DNA from: an uncultured Oscillospiraceae bacterium
GTDB lineage: Bacteria; Bacillota; Clostridia; Oscillospirales; Oscillospiraceae
Reading direction: 5' to 3'
Length of the DNA stretch: 45,797 nt
NCBI GenBank assembly: GCA_944385175.1
Contig: CALWWB010000004.1
Location: 1-45,797 of the forward strand
Part shown: piece after piece, positions 16,518 through 24,912 of the stretch
Numbering within the stretch: the stretch's first letter is position 1
Layout: each line of letters starts with the position of its first letter
Notes under the pieces: model-generated
Told to the model about the DNA's origin: nothing
The model's input: only the letters and a program-made list of their open reading frames with translations
The model's database searches: none
Program-made: the position numbers and the translations under genes

Positions 16518-17572
16518 GAAAAATCTACCTTATACGCCACGGTCGGCCGGACTTCCCGGAAGGCGAGCATATATGCCTGGGCAACTCCGAGCTGCCCCTT
16601 GGCCAATTGGGTCGGCTTCAGGCCTGTCTGCTTGGGCTGGAGCTGGGAGATCGTGTCTCCGCAGTATTTTCCAGCCCCCTGTCCAGGGCCCGGGAGACAG
16701 CCCTGTCCCTGTCCCCGGAAATCCACGTCCTGCCCGGTCTTGCCGAGCAGTATGCCGGAGACTGGGACGGCCTGAGCTTTGAGCTGATACGCCGTCAATG
16801 GCCCGAGCTGTACATGGCCCGGGGCAGGGACAGGGAACTGCCCATGCCCGGGGCCGAGGAGGCCGGAGCCGCTCTGGAGAGATTCACGGCCGCAGTAGTC
16901 GAAGCTCTCAGCAGCAGCGACGGGGATATAGCCATAGTAGCCCATCGCTCGGTAAACCGTCTGTTTCTCGGCTCCCTTGCTCCGGACATGTCCCCCGACG
17001 CCCTGTACCAGAGCTACGGTACCTGGTCCGAGTTGGAGTTTGACAGGACTTTCCGCCTGGGCAGTTTGAACCTGCTGCCCAGGCCCTCCCTAGACCACCG
17101 GGCCTGCCTGGCCCTGCTAAAGGCGGCGGGACTGCCGGAGGAGGTAAAGGGGCACTGCAAGGCCGTGGCGGAGCTGGCTCTGGAAATAGCCGTGGAGCTG
17201 GAGTCTGCCGGGGTGCAAAGTAATCGGCAGCTCATAGAGAGCGCCGCCCTGCTCCATGACATTGCCCGGCTCGGCCCGGGCCACGCTGAGCTTGGGGCCC
17301 GCTGGCTGGAGACTCTGGGCTACCCAGCTCAGGCCGGTATCATCCGGTTGCACCATGAGTCCCCGGAGGTGCCCCTGGAGGCGGCAGTTGTCTCCATTGC
17401 CGACAAATGTATCTCCGGTACCCGGCGTGTAGGGCTAGAGGAGCGCTTTGACCTCAGCCTTTCAAAATGCAGAGACGAGCAGGCCCGGCAGGCTCACGCC
17501 CGGCGCAGGGCAGCTGCGGAGGCACTCAGAGACAGAATAAATTCTTTATGCGGAAAGGAAGTAATCCAATGA
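16514..17572 (+). CDS. Histidine phosphatase-HD domain fusion protein
   Basis: 352 residues. The first 190 or so form a phosphoglycerate-mutase-like histidine phosphatase with LIRHGRPDFP (catalytic His9), the later Arg in SSPLSRARET and the second catalytic His in IVAHRSVNR. From about 200 to 330 lies an HD metal-phosphohydrolase domain: an early His in VKGHCKAVAELA, the HD pair in LLHDIARLG, HH in RLHHESPE and Asp in SIADKCIS. The ATG overlaps the nucleotidyltransferase stop by 4 bp, and its own stop overlaps the XdhC start. Position in the cofactor operon suggests it removes phosphates from a nucleotide or pterin intermediate, possibly a clean-up activity. The substrate is unknown. Confidence 0.8.
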   Translation: MRKIYLIRHGRPDFPEGEHICLGNSELPLGQLGRLQACLLGLELGDRVSAVFSSPLSRARETALSLSPEIHVLPGLAEQYAGDWDGLSFELIRRQWPELYMARGRDRELPMPGAEEAGAALERFTAAVVEALSSSDGDIAIVAHRSVNRLFLGSLAPDMSPDALYQSYGTWSELEFDRTFRLGSLNLLPRPSLDHRACLALLKAAGLPEEVKGHCKAVAELALEIAVELESAGVQSNRQLIESAALLHDIARLGPGHAELGARWLETLGYPAQAGIIRLHHESPEVPLEAAVVSIADKCISGTRRVGLEERFDLSLSKCRDEQARQAHARRRAAAEALRDRINSLCGKEVIQ

Positions 17573-18585
17573 GAGAAATGTTCAAAACCATAGCCCGTAG
17601 GCTCCATTCTGGGGAAGATCTGGTGCTGGTCACTGTCATTGCCTCCTCCGGGGCAGCTCCCAGAGGGGCCGGCGCACGTATGCTGGTGGGAGCTCAGGGC
17701 CGCATCTGCGGCACCATAGGCGGTGGGGCCGTGGAGTACCGCTCGGAGCAGATAGCCGCCCAGGTGCTGAAGGACAAGACCTGCCACAGAAAGGATTTCT
17801 CCCTCACCAGAAACGACGTTGAGGATCTGGGCATGATATGCGGCGGGGCCGTGGAGGTATTTTTCAGTTATATTCCCGCCCATGACAGCCAGACCCTGGC
17901 CATTGCCGACAGGGCCGAGGAGCTCTTTTCCCTTGGTCGGGACCTGTGGCTGGTATCCGAAATCTCCAGAGACGGCCGCCTGGGGCTGTACACTCGCCAG
18001 GAAGGCTTCATAGGCATGGAGGCTCCGAGCTGGCTGGAGAGCTGCTTCAGCCGCCGCCCCGGCCGGGTGAGCCGGGAGGGGGAGGACTTCTATCTGGAGC
18101 AGATAAATTCCTCCGGCCGGGTCTTTGTGTTCGGCTGCGGCCATGTGGCCCAGGAACTGGTGCCAGTGCTCAGCCACGTGGGCTTTCGCTGCATAGCTAT
18201 GGACGACAGGCCGGATTTTGCGGACAAAACTCTCTTCCCCTCCGCCGAGGAAGTGAAGCTCATAGACTTCCGGCATATCTACGACTATATAGAGATAGGT
18301 CCCGAGGACTATGTCTGCGTCATGACCCGGGGGCACGCCTTCGACGCCGTCATCCAGGCCCAGGTACTGAAAAGCCCCGCCTGCTACATCGGGGTCATCG
18401 GCAGCCGCCACAAGAAGGCAGGTGTATACCAGAAACTTAAAGAGGAATACGGCTTTGAAGACTCCGACTTCCAACGCATCACCTCCCCTATCGGCCTGGA
18501 GATAAACGCCGAGACTCCGGCTGAGATTGCCATATCCATCGCCGGACAGCTCATTGAATTGAGGGCCAGGCGCAGCAGAGAATAG
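17569..18585 (+). CDS. XdhC/CoxI-family molybdenum hydroxylase maturation factor
   Basis: 338 residues. The N-terminal XdhC/CoxI domain reads LVTVIASSGAAPRGAGARM then GTIGGGAVEY. The C-terminal Rossmann domain, starting at about residue 183, has VFVFGCGHVAQELVPVL and later VCVMTRGHAFD and GVIGSRHKKAGVY. XdhC proteins bind molybdenum cofactor, help insert the terminal sulfur and protect the cofactor until delivery to xanthine dehydrogenase. In anaerobes, related proteins are linked with selenium-dependent hydroxylases. The ATG lies in the stop of the preceding gene and is preceded by GGAAG. This should serve the xanthine dehydrogenase at 34332-36905 and perhaps the hydroxylase at the window end. 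Confidence 0.9.
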   Translation: MREMFKTIARRLHSGEDLVLVTVIASSGAAPRGAGARMLVGAQGRICGTIGGGAVEYRSEQIAAQVLKDKTCHRKDFSLTRNDVEDLGMICGGAVEVFFSYIPAHDSQTLAIADRAEELFSLGRDLWLVSEISRDGRLGLYTRQEGFIGMEAPSWLESCFSRRPGRVSREGEDFYLEQINSSGRVFVFGCGHVAQELVPVLSHVGFRCIAMDDRPDFADKTLFPSAEEVKLIDFRHIYDYIEIGPEDYVCVMTRGHAFDAVIQAQVLKSPACYIGVIGSRHKKAGVYQKLKEEYGFEDSDFQRITSPIGLEINAETPAEIAISIAGQLIELRARRSRE

Positions 18586-18634
18586 AATCTCATGCCCATA
18601 CTCATGTAAGATTTACAAATTATACAAAAACATA

Positions 18635-18689
18635 TTGTCAATTCCTCTCTTTACTGTTATAATCTCGATTAGCAATCATTTACTAATCG
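18635..18689 (+). promoter_or_regulatory. modA promoter with overlapping inverted-repeat operator
   Basis: TTGTCA (18635-18640), a 17-bp spacer and a perfect TATAAT (18658-18663). Directly downstream, covering the expected start site, is the inverted repeat CGATTAG (18666-18672) / CTAATCG (18683-18689) with a 10-bp gap. This placement fits a repressor such as a ModE-like protein, although the sequence is not the classical E. coli ModE box. The roughly 135-base leader up to modA may fold, with CTGTA/TACAG and GCC/GGC pairings, but I could not match it to a known Moco riboswitch. Confidence 0.65.
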
Positions 18690-18826
18690 GCGTATGTGTT
18701 GCCGTCAAAACCTTGCTTTAAGGCGCAAAGGGATTAACATATCCTGAAAAATCGGTTTCCCCGGCCCTGTACTGATGAGGCAGTCCCTGTCTCCGGTTAT
18801 ACAGTAAAATTCAAGGAGGAAGTAAA

Positions 18827-19711
18827 ATGAAAAAAACACTTGCCCTGCTGCTCTGTCTGAGCCTGGTCTTCTGCCTGTTCGGCTGCGGCCAGGCCGAGAC
18901 CCCCGCAGCCACCGAAGCCCCTGCCCAGGATACCGCCGAAACTCCCGCTGAAGAGGCCGCCGAAGCCGAGAACGTGGAGCTCATCGTCTTCGCCGCCGCC
19001 TCCATGACCGAAACTCTCAATGAGATAGCCGGTATGTATAAAGAGGTGGCTCCCAATGTGGAGCTGGTCTTTAACTTCGACTCCTCCGGCACTCTCCAAA
19101 CCCAGATAGAGGAGGGGGCAGACTGCGACATCTTTATCTCCGCGGCCCCCAAGCAGATGAATGCTCTGGACGGCTCCCTGGATGCCGAGGGCGGCAATGA
19201 CAATGGCCAGGACTATGTGCTTCAGGGCACCCGCATAGACCTGTTGGAGAACAAAGTGGCTCTGGCTGTACCTGAGGGGAATCCTGCCGGCATAGAGTCC
19301 TATGACGACATGGTGGCCGGACTTCAGGACGGCAGCATCATGCTGGCCATGGGCAACTCCGACGTGCCTGTAGGCCAGTACACTCAGAAGATCTTTGCCT
19401 ATTACGGTCTGAGCGAGGAGGAACTGGCGGCAGCGGGCGTGATAACCTACGGCTCCAATGTAAAGGAAGTCACCACCCAGGTTTCCGAGGCCGCCGTTGA
19501 CTGCGGCATAATCTACGGCACCGACGCCTATTCCGCCGGTCTCACCGTGGTGGACACCGCCACCGCCGAAATGTGCGGCCAGGTCATCTACCCCGCCGCA
19601 GTCTTGAACATCACCCGGCACGAGGCCGAGGCCAGGGCCTTCCTGGAATACCTGACGGGCGCAGAGGCCTCCGCCGTCTTTGAGTCGGTGGGCTTCAGCC
19701 CCCTGAGCTGA
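18827..19711 (+). CDS. modA: Molybdate-binding lipoprotein ModA
   Basis: 294 residues with lipobox LFGC (Cys20), an Ala/Glu/Pro linker to about 48 and the ModA fold starting VELIVFAAASMTETLNEIAG. Family hallmarks follow: FNFDSSGTLQTQIEEGADCD, DIFISAAPKQMNAL, AVPEGNPAGI, and AMGNSDVPVGQYTQKIF, where Ser and Thr side chains and main-chain amides hold the oxyanion. AAGGAGG precedes the ATG. It captures molybdate outside the membrane for ModB and ModC, and might also bind tungstate. It has its own promoter and operator, so the transporter can be controlled separately from the maturation genes upstream. Confidence 0.95.
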   Translation: MKKTLALLLCLSLVFCLFGCGQAETPAATEAPAQDTAETPAEEAAEAENVELIVFAAASMTETLNEIAGMYKEVAPNVELVFNFDSSGTLQTQIEEGADCDIFISAAPKQMNALDGSLDAEGGNDNGQDYVLQGTRIDLLENKVALAVPEGNPAGIESYDDMVAGLQDGSIMLAMGNSDVPVGQYTQKIFAYYGLSEEELAAAGVITYGSNVKEVTTQVSEAAVDCGIIYGTDAYSAGLTVVDTATAEMCGQVIYPAAVLNITRHEAEARAFLEYLTGAEASAVFESVGFSPLS

Positions 19712-19727
19712 GAGGCAAAACCTTCCC

Positions 19728-19754
19728 TGAGCGGGCAGACAACATGCCCGCTCA
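19728..19754 (+). other. Intra-operon hairpin between modA and modB
   Basis: A 10-bp perfect stem (TGAGCGGGCA / TGCCCGCTCA) with a 7-base loop lies 17 bases after the modA stop. No T-run follows. It probably protects the abundant modA message or causes partial termination. Confidence 0.6.
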
Positions 19755-19794
19755 ATTTGCAGTGAAATCAAAGTCCCCATAAAGAGGCGATGAT

Positions 19795-20481
19795 ATGGAC
19801 CTTTTCCCCCTGTGGAACTCCCTGCGCATTGCCGGAATAAGTACGTTGATAATTTTTTTCGCCGGCATCTTCTCCGCCTACTATATTGCCAAGGCTCCCA
19901 GAGCTCTGAAAGGTGTGCTGGACGTGGTACTCACCCTGCCTCTGGTGCTGCCTCCAACGGTGGTGGGCTATCTGCTGCTGCGCCTGCTGGGGCCCAAGCG
20001 GCTGATAGGAGCCTGGTTCCTCTCGGTCTTCGGTCTCAAGCTCACCATGACCTGGTGGTCAGCCATCTTTGCCACCACCGTGGTCATCTTCCCTCTGATG
20101 TACCGCACGGCCCGGGGTGCCTTTGAAGCCTTTGATGAGACTCTGGCCTACTCGGCCCAGTCCATCGGCCTTTCCAATACCTACATATTCTGGCGCATCC
20201 GTATGCCCTACTGCAAGCAGGGCATACTGGCAGGCACCGTTCTGTCCTTTGCCCGGGCCCTGGGGGAATATGGCGCTACAAGCATGATAGCCGGTTACAC
20301 CCCCGGCCGCACCGCCACCATCTCCACCACCGTCTATCAGCTCTGGCGCACCAATGATGATGCCGGGGCCTTCCGTTGGGTGCTGGTGAACCTGGCCATT
20401 TCCTTTGTGGTGCTTCTGGCAGTAAACATGCTGGAGAAGAAGCAGCGGCAGACCGGTCCGCTGAGAAAGGCCGGTGCCTGA
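19795..20481 (+). CDS. modB: Molybdate ABC transporter permease ModB
   Basis: 228 residues with about five membrane helices. The ModB features are LPLVLPPTVVGYLLLRLLG after the first helices, a cytoplasmic EAA-type loop (AQSIGLSNTYIFWRIRMPY) and the strongly conserved ARALGEYGATSMIAGYTPGR. It forms the inner-membrane channel for molybdate with the ModC ATPase. The hairpin upstream separates it from modA. The ATG has GAGGCGATG-type purines just before it. Its stop is followed after one base by the modC ATG. Confidence 0.94.
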   Translation: MDLFPLWNSLRIAGISTLIIFFAGIFSAYYIAKAPRALKGVLDVVLTLPLVLPPTVVGYLLLRLLGPKRLIGAWFLSVFGLKLTMTWWSAIFATTVVIFPLMYRTARGAFEAFDETLAYSAQSIGLSNTYIFWRIRMPYCKQGILAGTVLSFARALGEYGATSMIAGYTPGRTATISTTVYQLWRTNDDAGAFRWVLVNLAISFVVLLAVNMLEKKQRQTGPLRKAGA

Positions 20482-20482
20482 T

Positions 20483-21514
20483 ATGAGCATTTATGCGGAT
20501 ATAGAAAAGACTCTGGGGGATTTCCGCCTGAAAGTAAAGCTGGAAGCCGGGGACGAGGTGCTGGCTCTGCTGGGGGCTTCCGGCTGCGGCAAGAGCATGA
20601 CTCTCAAATGCATCGCCGGTATCGTCAGGCCGGATCGGGGCCGTATTGAGGTAGACGGGCGGGTGCTTTTCGATTCGGAAAAGCACATAGACCTGAGCCC
20701 TCAGCAGCGGCGCACCGGCCTCATGTTTCAAAACTATGCCCTCTTTCCCAATATGACCGTGCTCCAGAATATTCGGGCCGGTGCGCGGCGGGAGAAAGAT
20801 TCCGCCGCCAAAGAGAGGAAAATACAGGAGATAATGGACAGCTTCGGCCTTGCGGAGCTCTCCGCCCACTACCCTTGGCAGCTCTCCGGCGGACAGCAGC
20901 AGCGCACGGCCCTGGCCCGGCTCCTGGTTTCAGGGCCGGACATCCTGCTGCTGGACGAGCCCTTCTCCGCCCTGGACAGCCACCTGCGCTTCCGTCTGGA
21001 GCGGGAGCTGGCGGAGGTCATCCGGGACTTCGGCCGGACTGTCATCCTGGTCTCCCATGACCGGGACGAGGTCTTTCGCCTCTCGGACAAGATAGCCGTC
21101 ATGAGTGAAGGTGGAATAGAGACTTTCGGAGAAAAGACGGCTGTCTTTGCCAGACCCGCTACCCGCTCCGCCGCCATACTCACCGGCTGCAAAAACATCT
21201 CGCCCATAAAGAAGTTGGGCCAACGCCGCCTCCTGGCCCTGGACTGGGGCATGGAGCTGGAGACCGCAGAGGATATAGGGGACGCCCGGTATCTGGGCAT
21301 CAGGATGCACGATCTGTGCTTCGGCCCCGGGGAGAATGCCTTTTTCTGCCGCCTGGTATCGGAGACGGAAAATCCCTTTTCCTACACTCTAATGTTCGTT
21401 AATGGCAGCGGCAGCCCCGTAGGTCTGGAAACGGACAAAAGCGTCTGGGAAAGTCTGCGCTGTGGGGAGACTTATATCCGGCTGCCGCCGGAAAAATGCG
21501 TACTGCTGAAATAA
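20483..21514 (+). CDS. modC: Molybdate ABC transporter ATPase ModC
   Basis: About 343 residues. Walker A is LGASGCGKSMTLKCIAG, the signature LSGGQQQRTALARLL, Walker B ILLLDEPFSALD and the switch His is in ILVSHDRDEV. The last 120 residues form a TOBE/MOP-like regulatory part, less conserved than in E. coli. An in-frame GTG at 20474 is possible. ATG 20483 is preferred because it follows the modB stop by one base with AAAGG upstream at a normal distance. It hydrolyses ATP to drive molybdate uptake through ModB. Confidence 0.93.
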   Translation: MSIYADIEKTLGDFRLKVKLEAGDEVLALLGASGCGKSMTLKCIAGIVRPDRGRIEVDGRVLFDSEKHIDLSPQQRRTGLMFQNYALFPNMTVLQNIRAGARREKDSAAKERKIQEIMDSFGLAELSAHYPWQLSGGQQQRTALARLLVSGPDILLLDEPFSALDSHLRFRLERELAEVIRDFGRTVILVSHDRDEVFRLSDKIAVMSEGGIETFGEKTAVFARPATRSAAILTGCKNISPIKKLGQRRLLALDWGMELETAEDIGDARYLGIRMHDLCFGPGENAFFCRLVSETENPFSYTLMFVNGSGSPVGLETDKSVWESLRCGETYIRLPPEKCVLLK

Positions 21515-21544
21515 CAGCTTAGAAATTGAGAGGACTTGACAGGG

Positions 21545-22561
21545 ATGAAAAAAATAAATGTGGAAAATGCGGTAGGCCTGGAGCTCTGCCACGATATCAC
21601 CGCCATGCGTGACGGCTTCAAAGGCGCCGCTTTCAAGCGGGGCCATGTGATAAGCGAGGAAGATATCCCCAAGCTGCTGGATCTGGGCAAGCGCACGGTC
21701 TTTGTCTGGGAGGAAAACGCCGGGGAGATACATGAGGAGGACTGCGCTTTGCGCATGGCCGCCATGGCCCCGGTGGAGGGCGCCCACTACACCGGGCCCT
21801 CCGAGGGCAAAGTACTGCTCTTTGCCGACCTTCAGGGCATGTTCCGGGTGAACACCCGGCTGCTGGAGGAGATAAATTCCATAGGCGATATAACCATCTC
21901 CACCCTTCCCGACCACTTCCCCGTGGAGGAGGGGTCGCGCCTGGCCTCCATGCGCATAGTGCCCCTGGTCACCCGGGAGGAGCAGATAATAAAGGCTGAA
22001 CAGCTCTGCGCCCATGAAAAGCTCCTGGACCTGCGGCCTTACAAGCCCCGGAAGCTGGGAGTGATCATAACCGGCTCCGAGATCTACAGCGGCCGTATCA
22101 GGGATAAATTTGAGCCGGTGGTGCGCTCCAAGATGGCCAAATACCCGGCGGAGATCCTGGGAGTCAGCATCTGCGACGACGAACTGGAGATGATAGAGGC
22201 CGCCGCCAGAAAATATCTGGACATGGGGGCGGATTTCCTCATCTTCACCGGCGGCATGTCCGTGGACCCGGACGATCTCACCCCCACCGCCATACGCGGC
22301 CTGGGTGCGGAGATAATAAGCCATGGACTGCCCGCCCAGCCCGGCAACATGACCCTTGTGGCCTACCTGGGAGACACCGCCATCCTGGGCGTGCCCGGCG
22401 CAGCCATCAGCCTGCCCACCACCATGTTTGATGTTCTGCTGCCCCAGATATTTGCCGGGGATAGATTCACGAAGCAGGATCTCATACGCATGGGAGACGG
22501 CGGCCTGTGTCAGATGTGCAAAAGCTGCCACTTCCCCAATTGTACCTTTGGCCGCTACTGA
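21545..22561 (+). CDS. MoeA/MogA-like molybdopterin-binding protein with Cys-rich tail
   Basis: 338 residues. The second half contains the molybdopterin-binding (MoCF_biosynth) domain: LGVIITGSEIYSGRI, an Asp pair in ICDDELEMI, DFLIFTGGMSVDPDDLTP and PGNMTLVAYLGDTAILGVPG. It lacks the complete MoeA domain set, so it is probably not the standard molybdenum insertase. It belongs to a family often encoded beside mod genes in Clostridia. The last 18 residues read LCQMCKSCHFPNCTFGRY, four Cys that could bind a metal or iron-sulfur centre. ATG 21545 has GAGAGGA at a good distance; the TTG at 21536 is too close to it. It is the last gene of the mod operon, ended by a strong terminator. Confidence 0.85.
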   Translation: MKKINVENAVGLELCHDITAMRDGFKGAAFKRGHVISEEDIPKLLDLGKRTVFVWEENAGEIHEEDCALRMAAMAPVEGAHYTGPSEGKVLLFADLQGMFRVNTRLLEEINSIGDITISTLPDHFPVEEGSRLASMRIVPLVTREEQIIKAEQLCAHEKLLDLRPYKPRKLGVIITGSEIYSGRIRDKFEPVVRSKMAKYPAEILGVSICDDELEMIEAAARKYLDMGADFLIFTGGMSVDPDDLTPTAIRGLGAEIISHGLPAQPGNMTLVAYLGDTAILGVPGAAISLPTTMFDVLLPQIFAGDRFTKQDLIRMGDGGLCQMCKSCHFPNCTFGRY

Positions 22562-22589
22562 GCCCGGAAGCAAACGGAATACATAGTTT

Positions 22590-22637
22590 TTCCCCCGGAA
22601 GGAGCCGTCGCTCCCTCTCCCGGGGGGAATTTTTTTG
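22590..22637 (+). terminator. Terminator of the mod operon
   Basis: The stem TTCCCCCGG / CCGGGGGGAA encloses an inner GGAGC/GCTCC hairpin and is followed by a run of eight T on the plus strand. The remaining gap to 22861 holds the GntR operator at 22768-22778, AT-rich sequence with TTGTCA at 22706-22711, and no convincing -10. Confidence 0.85.
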
Positions 22638-22767
22638 CCTTAGGCGGCCGAAACACCGCAATTTCAAGGGCTTACGGCATAATCCACAAAAGTATTGATA
22701 GTTTTTTGTCAACACTCACACTTGAAAAGAGGCCCGCAATATGATACTTTTTGAACAGAGGGATAAA

Positions 22768-22778
22768 AGGTATTACCT
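22768..22778. promoter_or_regulatory. Palindromic operator, likely GntR autoregulatory site
   Basis: The perfect 11-mer palindrome AGGTATTACCT lies 84-94 bases upstream of the GntR-type start. The same pattern (AGGTA, one base, TACTT) occurs before the paralogous regulator at 37488-37498. Shared sites ahead of two similar regulators suggest they bind the same operator. Confidence 0.45.
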
Positions 22779-22861
22779 ATTACCTTACGTCCCATAATAG
22801 TGCCTTTTCCGACGGGCTTCTGCCTGGACGCAGCAAAGGGAGTGATAGTATCAGCAAAGCC

Positions 22862-23596
22862 ATGATAAGCCATGTTGACCTAAAAACTCAGGCCAAAGCT
22901 AAGATCAGGGATTACATCATGTCCCTGGATCTCAGCGAGAGCAACAAGCTGCCCAGGGAGGAGCTTTTTTGCCGCATGATCGGGGTCAGCCGGGTAACTC
23001 TCCGCAGTGCCCTCAGCGAACTGGAGATAGAGGGGCTGGTACACCGGATCCACGGCAAAGGCACCTTCGTGAACATGACCAGGGTGAACATGCGTCTGAG
23101 CTTCAGCCCGGTGGGCCGCTTCTCCGATTTGATAGAGGAAGCCGGCTTCAAGCCCCGTGTTCAGGTGTTGGATGTGGAACTCATAGAGGCGGACTCTCAG
23201 CTGGCCCAGGCTCTGGGTATAGAGGAAGGCCGGGAAGTGGTCAGGGACAAGAAGCTGTTTTATGCCGACGATGAGATATGCGCCTATTGCGAGGACTGCT
23301 TTGACCGCAGCCTCATAGGCAGCAGAGACCCCCGGGAGTTGAGGGATGGCTATCCCTCGGTGTTTCATTACCTCCATGAGGTCACGGGACGGAAGGTAAG
23401 CTGGGACAAGGTGGAGCTGCGCTGCGTGCCGGCATCAGCAAAGAAGGAGCTGAAGGTCTTCGGCCATCGCCCCCTGCTCCAGCTTCACGGTATCAATTAC
23501 GACTGGCAGGACAGGCCCCTCATCCTCATCGACGAATATGTGGATTCTCAGATATTGAACTTCTGTCAGATACGCCAGAGGATAATCAGCTACTGA
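22862..23596 (+). CDS. GntR-family regulator with UTRA domain (purine island, left copy)
   Basis: About 244 residues. The N-terminal winged helix runs from DLKTQAKAKIRDYIMSL through VSRVTLRSALSELEIEGLVH to HGKGTFVNM. The C-terminal UTRA ligand-binding domain (about 85-240) ends SQILNFCQIRQRIISY. ATG 22862 was chosen by alignment with the paralogue at 37562, since the extra residues from the TTG at 22751 have no counterpart. The ribosome binding site (AAAGGGAG) is rather far from this start. It lies just ahead of ygeX on the same strand and probably controls the purine genes in response to a purine or breakdown product. That ligand is a guess. Confidence 0.85.
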   Translation: MISHVDLKTQAKAKIRDYIMSLDLSESNKLPREELFCRMIGVSRVTLRSALSELEIEGLVHRIHGKGTFVNMTRVNMRLSFSPVGRFSDLIEEAGFKPRVQVLDVELIEADSQLAQALGIEEGREVVRDKKLFYADDEICAYCEDCFDRSLIGSRDPRELRDGYPSVFHYLHEVTGRKVSWDKVELRCVPASAKKELKVFGHRPLLQLHGINYDWQDRPLILIDEYVDSQILNFCQIRQRIISY

Positions 23597-23676
23597 GCCC
23601 TGAGGCGGATTACCGAGTCAAGCAATTCCATTTATAGATATAAGAAGTACGAACAGCACCTTAAGGAGGATGTTTC

Positions 23677-24888
23677 ATGAAAAAGATCCAGTGGGCAAAG
23701 AACAGTATGCCCAAAACCGCAGACAAGCAGCTGGCCGTAATGAGCCTGGAAAACGTGGGCAAGGCCAGGAAGTTCCATGAGAGTTTCCCCCAGTACAGCG
23801 TTACCCCTCTGGCCCAGCTCAAGGGCATGGCGGAATACTTGGGTCTGGGCAGCCTCTTCGTCAAGGATGAGAGCTACCGCTTCGGGCTCAACGCCTTCAA
23901 GGTTTTGGGCGGCTCTTTTGCCATGGCCCGCTATATCGCCGGCCAGCTGGGCAAGGATGTGTCCCAGGTGGACTACAGCTATCTCACCAGCGACAAGCTG
24001 AAAGAGGAATTCGGCCAGGCCACCTTCTTCACCGCCACCGACGGCAACCACGGCCGTGGTGTAGCCTGGGCCGCAAACCGGCTGGGACAGAAGGCCGTGG
24101 TGCTGATGCCCAAGGGCTCCGTAGAGTCCCGTTTCAACAACATTGCAAAAGAGGGCGCCCAGGTCAGCATAGAGGAAGTCAATTACGACGAGTGCGTACG
24201 CCGTGCCAACGCCATGGCGGAAAAGACAGAGCACGGCGTCATGGTCCAGGACACCGCCTGGGAGGGCTATGAGGACATTCCCGCCTGGATAATGCAGGGC
24301 TATGGCACCATGGCCAGCGAGGCCGCCCAGCAGCTGAAGGAGGCCGGGGTAGACAGGCCCACTCACATCTTCATCCAGGCCGGCGTGGGCAGCCTGGCCG
24401 GCGCAGTCCAGGGCTACTTTGCAAACCTATTCCACGACTGCGAACCCACCGTGGTGGTCATGGAAGCCCAGGCTGCTGACTGCCTGTATCAGGGCGCCAA
24501 GGCCGGCGACGGAGATATAAGGATAGTAGACGGAGATCTCAGCACCATCATGGCCGGCCTGGCCTGCGGCGAGCCCAACATAATCTCCTGGGATATTCTG
24601 AAAAATCATTCCTCTTTCTTTGTCTCCTGCCCCGACTGGGTTTCCGCCAAGGGCATGCGCATGCTGGGCGCACCGGTAAAGGGCGATCCCCAGGTGGTCT
24701 CCGGCGAGTCCGGGGCCGTGGGTATGGGCCTTATAGCCACACTTATGACCGAGCCGGAATACGCCCAGCTGAAGGAAGCCATAGGTCTGGACGAAAACAG
24801 CCGTGTACTCATGTTCTCCACTGAGGGTGACACCGACCCCGAGAACTACCGGAAGATAGTCTGGGGCGGGGCCTATCAGGAAATATAA
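23677..24888 (+). CDS. ygeX: Diaminopropionate ammonia-lyase YgeX
   Basis: 403 residues of the fold-type II PLP lyases. The PLP lysine is Lys75 in LNAFKVLGG, the Asp before the Gly-rich loop is Asp122 in TDGNHGRGVAWAA, and GVGSLAGAVQGY binds cofactor phosphate. Biochemically characterised relatives convert 2,3-diaminopropionate to pyruvate and two ammonia. In anaerobic purine-degrading clusters the enzyme is placed late in urate or xanthine breakdown. TAAGGAGG gives an ideal start. It is the first catabolic gene after the GntR-type regulator. The length matches the family (about 398-404). Confidence 0.95.
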   Translation: MKKIQWAKNSMPKTADKQLAVMSLENVGKARKFHESFPQYSVTPLAQLKGMAEYLGLGSLFVKDESYRFGLNAFKVLGGSFAMARYIAGQLGKDVSQVDYSYLTSDKLKEEFGQATFFTATDGNHGRGVAWAANRLGQKAVVLMPKGSVESRFNNIAKEGAQVSIEEVNYDECVRRANAMAEKTEHGVMVQDTAWEGYEDIPAWIMQGYGTMASEAAQQLKEAGVDRPTHIFIQAGVGSLAGAVQGYFANLFHDCEPTVVVMEAQAADCLYQGAKAGDGDIRIVDGDLSTIMAGLACGEPNIISWDILKNHSSFFVSCPDWVSAKGMRMLGAPVKGDPQVVSGESGAVGMGLIATLMTEPEYAQLKEAIGLDENSRVLMFSTEGDTDPENYRKIVWGGAYQEI

Positions 24889-24912
24889 AATTTTCTATTG
24901 GGGGTAATCAAA

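Noticed and set aside
18768..18800. Hammerhead-ribozyme-like CTGATGAG in the modA leader
   Set aside because: A stem II-like GGCAG/CTGTC follows, but the required GAAA core and cleavage-site context are missing, so it is most likely chance.
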